Part shown: positions 60,788 through 64,000 of the stretch, piece by piece | Layout of the letters: the number at the start of each line of letters is the position of its first letter | Numbering within the stretch: position 1 is the first letter of the stretch | Source: an uncultured Microbacterium sp. | Lineage (GTDB): Bacteria > Actinomycetota > Actinomycetes > Actinomycetales > Microbacteriaceae | Direction: 5' to 3' | Length of the DNA: 64,000 nucleotides | Assembly (NCBI RefSeq): GCF_937927635.1 | Contig: NZ_CALBRW010000043.1 | Span: 23,356 to 87,355 of the forward strand | Notes under the pieces: model-generated | Told to the model about the DNA's origin: nothing | Seen by the model: the letters and a program-made list of their open reading frames with translations, nothing else | The model's database searches: none | Program-made: the position numbers and the translations under genes

Positions 60788-63700
60788 TCAGATGACCGAT
60801 GCGCTCCACGGGTCGGGGTTGCCGAATCGGTGGGCGGTGATCGCGATGGCCTGCTCATGCAGGAACGGCAGCAGCTCCAGGCGACCGGCGGAGGTCACCT
60901 CGTTGTCGTAGACGGCCACGTCGGGATCGCCGCCCACGGCGTCCGACAGCGTCCGGTGCAGTGAGGACACGGCATCCCGCCCGCCGATCAGCCGCACGCG
61001 CCCCGCCTTGGCTGCCTCCGACGAGCGCAGCTGCACGCGCTGGATCCACTCCGCCTCGGTCTCCACGGCCACCGGCACCTCCAGCGCACCCAGTTCAGCG
61101 CGCACCGCCGCCGGTACGCCCTCGGGCACCGACACGAAGAACGATGCGCCCGAGCGGATGCCGGCCAGCACCACCCGCAGCAGTGCGGCGAGCGGAGCAT
61201 CCGCCGCCGTCCGCACCATCACGGGCACGGGGCGGTACCGGAACAGGTTGCGCTCCACGCCCAGCTGCGACACGTCGCGCACCTGGCCGAACTCGCGGTC
61301 CCAGGCCACGGCATCCGACAGCGCTGCCTGCCGCAGCCACTCGAAGGAGTCGAAGTCCAGTGACGGCTGCGCGGATTCTATGAGCCCGGAGATGCGGACG
61401 TCCAGCCCTCGCAGGTGCAGCGTGCTGGAGGACTTGCCGCGCGGCTGCGAGCGCCACGACCCCAGCCCGATCAGGTAGTTGGGCCCGCCGGCCTTGGCCC
61501 CCGGCCCCACCGAGGAGCGCTTCCACCCGCCGAACGGCTGCCGCTGCACGATGGCGCCCGTGATGCCGCGGTTCACGTACAGGTTGCCTGCCTGCACCTG
61601 ATCCAGCCACAGCGCCAGGTCAGTGGGATCCTGCGTGTGCAGACCTGCCGTCAGGCCGTAGGCGACGGCGTTCTGCAGCCGGATGGCCTCGGACAGCGTC
61701 GAGGCGTGCATGATGCCGAGCATCGGGCCGAAGAACTCCTCGAGGTGCGTGCGGGACCCGGGCTGCACGCCCACCCGGATGCCCGGGCTCCACAGCCGCC
61801 CCGTGTCGTCCAGCGAATGCGGCCGGATGAGCCACTTCTCCTCGCCCTCCAGGTGAGTGAGCGCCCAGGCCAGCTTGCCCTGCGGCTTCTCGACGACCGG
61901 CCCGACCTCGGCCTGCGGGTCGCCCGGCCAGGCCACGCGGAGCGAGCGGACCGCATCCGCCAGTTGCCGGGCGAACCGCTTGGAGCGCCCGACAGGACCG
62001 ACCAGAATGGCCAGGGATGCTGCGGAGCACTTCTGCCCGGCGTGCCCGAACGCGCTGTGCACCAGGTCGGCGACGGCCAGGTCCAGGTCGGCCGTGGCAG
62101 TGATGATCATGGCGTTCTTGCCGCTGGTCTCGGCCAGCAGCGGCAGGTCCGGCCGCCAGGAGCGGAAGAGGGCTGCGGTGTCCCACGAACCGGTGAGGAT
62201 GACGCGGTCGACGTCCGGATGCGTGATGAGCTGCTGCCCGAGCGCGCCCTCCTCCACGTCGGCCAGCACCAGCACGTCGCGCGGGATGCCCGCCTGCCAG
62301 AGCGCCTCGGCGATGACGGCCGCGCAGCGGCGGGCCTGCGGCGCGGGCTTGAACACCACGCCCGAGCCTGCGGCGAGCGCGGCCAGCACGCCGCCGGCGG
62401 GGATGGAGATCGGGAAGTTCCACGGCGGGGCGACCACCGTCACGCGCGCCGGCTCGAACCGGGCGCCGGCGACACCGTCGAGCTCGCGGCAGGTGGCGGC
62501 GTAGTAGCGGGCGAAGTCGACGGCCTCACTGACCTCCACGTCGCCCTCCGCGAACGTCTTGCCGGTCTCGATGGCGGCGACCTCGATGAGATCGGCTCGC
62601 CTGCCGGCCAGGGCGACGGCTGCCCGCTGCAGCACCTCGGACCGCTCGGATGCCGGCCTTGCGCCCCAGGCCGCGGCGGCGTCGTGCACACGGGTGACGG
62701 TCTGCGCCAGCATCCGCTCGTCGTCGACGCGCGCGTCGCGCAGGGACATGACCCCCAGATCGGATGAGGCCGGTACGGCCACCCGCGCGAAGATCCTCCG
62801 CGCCCACTCCCGGTTCGCCGCCAGTGCGGGGTCGCTGTCGGGGGTGTTGACGAAGCCGGGCGCACCCGCGCTGACGCCTGCGAGCTCCTGCTTGGAGTAC
62901 ACCGCCGTCTGCAGGAACGGATCGGCGTCCGCCGCCTCGTCCTCGGAGGATCCGCGTGCGATGCCCAGCACGAGCCCGGTCAGGTCCTCGGTCTCCGCCT
63001 TCGGGCGGGGCCTGGTGCGCGCGGACTCGTGCACGGGAGCCGCGCGGTTCTGCGTGCGCCGCGGCCCTGTGTGCAGGGAGCGGTCGCGCGCGCGGCTGAC
63101 GGAGTCGACGAACCGCAGCCGCTCGCGCTCGAACAGCGAGGGGTCGGTGCCCAGGTCGAACGCCGCGGAGAGGAAGTTCGACGACGACGCGTTCTCCTCC
63201 AGGCGCCGCACCAGGTAGCTGATGGCCACGTCGAACTCGCCGGGATGCACCACCGGCACGTACAGCAGCACGTGCCCCACCGTGCGCGAGACCGCGGCGA
63301 CCTGCCCCTGCGCCATGCCCAGCAGCATCTCGAACTCGATGCTGTCCTGCACGCCGCGCTCGTTCGCCAGCAGCCAGGCGTAGGCGATGTCGAACAGGTT
63401 GTGGCCTGCCACGCCGATCCGCACGGCGGCGACGCTGCGGGGCTGGAACGCCTCGTCCAGCAGGCGCAGGTAGTTGGCGTCGGTGTCGAGCTTGGAGCTG
63501 TACGGCGCCTGCGTCCAGCCGTGCATGATCGCGTCGACCTTCTCCATCGCCAGGTTCGCGCCCTTCACGAGCCGCACCTTGATGGGCGCTCCGCCGTGCT
63601 CCACGCGGTCGCGCGCCCAGGCCGTCAGCTCGCGCAGCGCGGGGAGTGCATCCGGCAGGTACGTCTGCAGCACGATGCCGGCCTCCAGGGCCTTCAGTCG

Positions 63701-64000
63701 CGGGTCCTCCAGGATGCGCGTGAAGACCGCGATGGTCAGGTCGAGGTCCTTGTACTCCTCCATGTCGAGGTTGATGAACGTGCCATCGGCCGCGGCGGTC
63801 AGATACAGCGGCGTCAGGCGCTTCACGACGTCGTCCACCACGTCGTCGAACGCCCACATCGAGATACGGCTCATGACCGCCGACACCTTGACCGAGACGT
63901 AGTCCACGTCGTCGCGCCGGATCAGATCGTGGATGCCGTCCAGCCGGCGCTTGGCCTCGGTTTCGCCCAGCACGGCCTCGCCCAGCAGGTTGAGATTCAG
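60788..64000 (-). CDS. putA: Second PutA-type proline/P5C dehydrogenase (5' end outside window)
   Basis: An open frame of 1071 codons that runs past the window edge. The proline dehydrogenase region has DDVDYVSVKVSAVM, TFINLDMEEYKDLDLTIAVF, GIVLQTYLPDA and IKVRLVKGANLAMEKVDAI. The aldehyde dehydrogenase half has VAPPWNFPISIPAG, LLAETSGKNAMII and the catalytic Cys in GHAGQKCSAASL. A basic/acidic linker of about 70 residues separates the domains and is longer than in the 29405-32857 protein. The C-terminal regions share a similar ending (VTAHRFG type). The two proteins are paralogues, clearly diverged. It may act on proline, hydroxyproline or another cyclic amine. Confidence 0.9.
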   Translation of the reverse strand: MNLNLLGEAVLGETEAKRRLDGIHDLIRRDDVDYVSVKVSAVMSRISMWAFDDVVDDVVKRLTPLYLTAAADGTFINLDMEEYKDLDLTIAVFTRILEDPRLKALEAGIVLQTYLPDALPALRELTAWARDRVEHGGAPIKVRLVKGANLAMEKVDAIMHGWTQAPYSSKLDTDANYLRLLDEAFQPRSVAAVRIGVAGHNLFDIAYAWLLANERGVQDSIEFEMLLGMAQGQVAAVSRTVGHVLLYVPVVHPGEFDVAISYLVRRLEENASSSNFLSAAFDLGTDPSLFERERLRFVDSVSRARDRSLHTGPRRTQNRAAPVHESARTRPRPKAETEDLTGLVLGIARGSSEDEAADADPFLQTAVYSKQELAGVSAGAPGFVNTPDSDPALAANREWARRIFARVAVPASSDLGVMSLRDARVDDERMLAQTVTRVHDAAAAWGARPASERSEVLQRAAVALAGRRADLIEVAAIETGKTFAEGDVEVSEAVDFARYYAATCRELDGVAGARFEPARVTVVAPPWNFPISIPAGGVLAALAAGSGVVFKPAPQARRCAAVIAEALWQAGIPRDVLVLADVEEGALGQQLITHPDVDRVILTGSWDTAALFRSWRPDLPLLAETSGKNAMIITATADLDLAVADLVHSAFGHAGQKCSAASLAILVGPVGRSKRFARQLADAVRSLRVAWPGDPQAEVGPVVEKPQGKLAWALTHLEGEEKWLIRPHSLDDTGRLWSPGIRVGVQPGSRTHLEEFFGPMLGIMHASTLSEAIRLQNAVAYGLTAGLHTQDPTDLALWLDQVQAGNLYVNRGITGAIVQRQPFGGWKRSSVGPGAKAGGPNYLIGLGSWRSQPRGKSSSTLHLRGLDVRISGLIESAQPSLDFDSFEWLRQAALSDAVAWDREFGQVRDVSQLGVERNLFRYRPVPVMVRTAADAPLAALLRVVLAGIRSGASFFVSVPEGVPAAVRAELGALEVPVAVETEAEWIQRVQLRSSEAAKAGRVRLIGGRDAVSSLHRTLSDAVGGDPDVAVYDNEVTSAGRLELLPFLHEQAIAITAHRFGNPDPWSASVI

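Overview
The window is GC-rich (roughly 70%) and reads as the chromosome of a Microbacteriaceae-type actinobacterium, most likely Microbacterium or a close relative. The grounds are the dense GATGCC/GCATCC codon usage, frequent 4-base ATGA/GTGA gene overlaps, many genes with no ribosome binding site but a TAnnnT box a few bases before the start codon, and the family content. The assignment is inference; no rRNA or tRNA is visible to anchor it. About 56 protein genes are supported. The landscape is catabolic: sugar, sugar-acid, polyol, proline and glycoside utilisation cassettes, each next to its own regulator.

Layout, left part. 1-8064 (minus): GntR regulator, TRAP transporter DctP/Q/M, aldehyde dehydrogenase, Fe-alcohol dehydrogenase, Ldh2-type dehydrogenase and RraA-like aldolase, an organic-acid or sugar-acid operon. 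8252-12487 (plus): DeoR regulator, MDR dehydrogenase, class I aldolase and FGGY kinase, a kinase/aldolase sugar pathway. 12651-17733 (minus): Gfo/Idh/MocA oxidoreductase, DUF993 protein, two sugar isomerase-like TIM barrels and a LacI regulator, with a LacI-type operator upstream; the substrate is unknown. 17985-22385: MarR plus 14-TM efflux pump, divergent from a 2-hydroxyacid dehydrogenase and a second MDR dehydrogenase. 22399-27514: GalR-like repressor and the Leloir genes galT, galK, galE, plus a GNAT. 27703-33842: type B carboxylesterase, bifunctional PutA and its divergent LysR.

Layout, right part. 33922-38230: orphan DNA methyltransferase, lipoate ligase, alpha/beta hydrolase, PRC-barrel protein and CutC. 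38318-42891: MarR, two MFS pumps and a membrane-anchored sulfite-oxidase-fold molybdoenzyme. 42895-44895 is a lower-GC insert with a CPBP protease, a small acidic protein and a lipoprotein. It is bracketed by a 544-bp direct duplication of the 3' end of the molybdoenzyme gene. 45433-52022: hypothetical protein, ABC exporter, GbsR/MarR regulator, BCCT transporter and dimethylargininase. 52182-52891: vapBC. 52977-60781: LacI, a glycoside hydrolase, a sugar ABC importer and a divergent GH1 beta-glucosidase. 60788-64000: a second PutA-type gene, cut by the window edge.

The most unusual signals are not ordinary genes. They are: (i) the duplicated molybdoenzyme 3' end flanking the low-GC insert; (ii) imperfect palindromic elements sitting in frame inside coding genes (DUF993 gene, DNA methyltransferase) and a short shared word inside galK and the ABC ATPase gene; (iii) a fossil junction of a glycerate kinase start and an isomerase tail at 12490-12634; (iv) a set of long intergenic palindromes; and (v) a recurring leaderless promoter layout. 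Start sites were chosen from ribosome binding sites, overlaps or TAnnnT boxes and are stated per gene.
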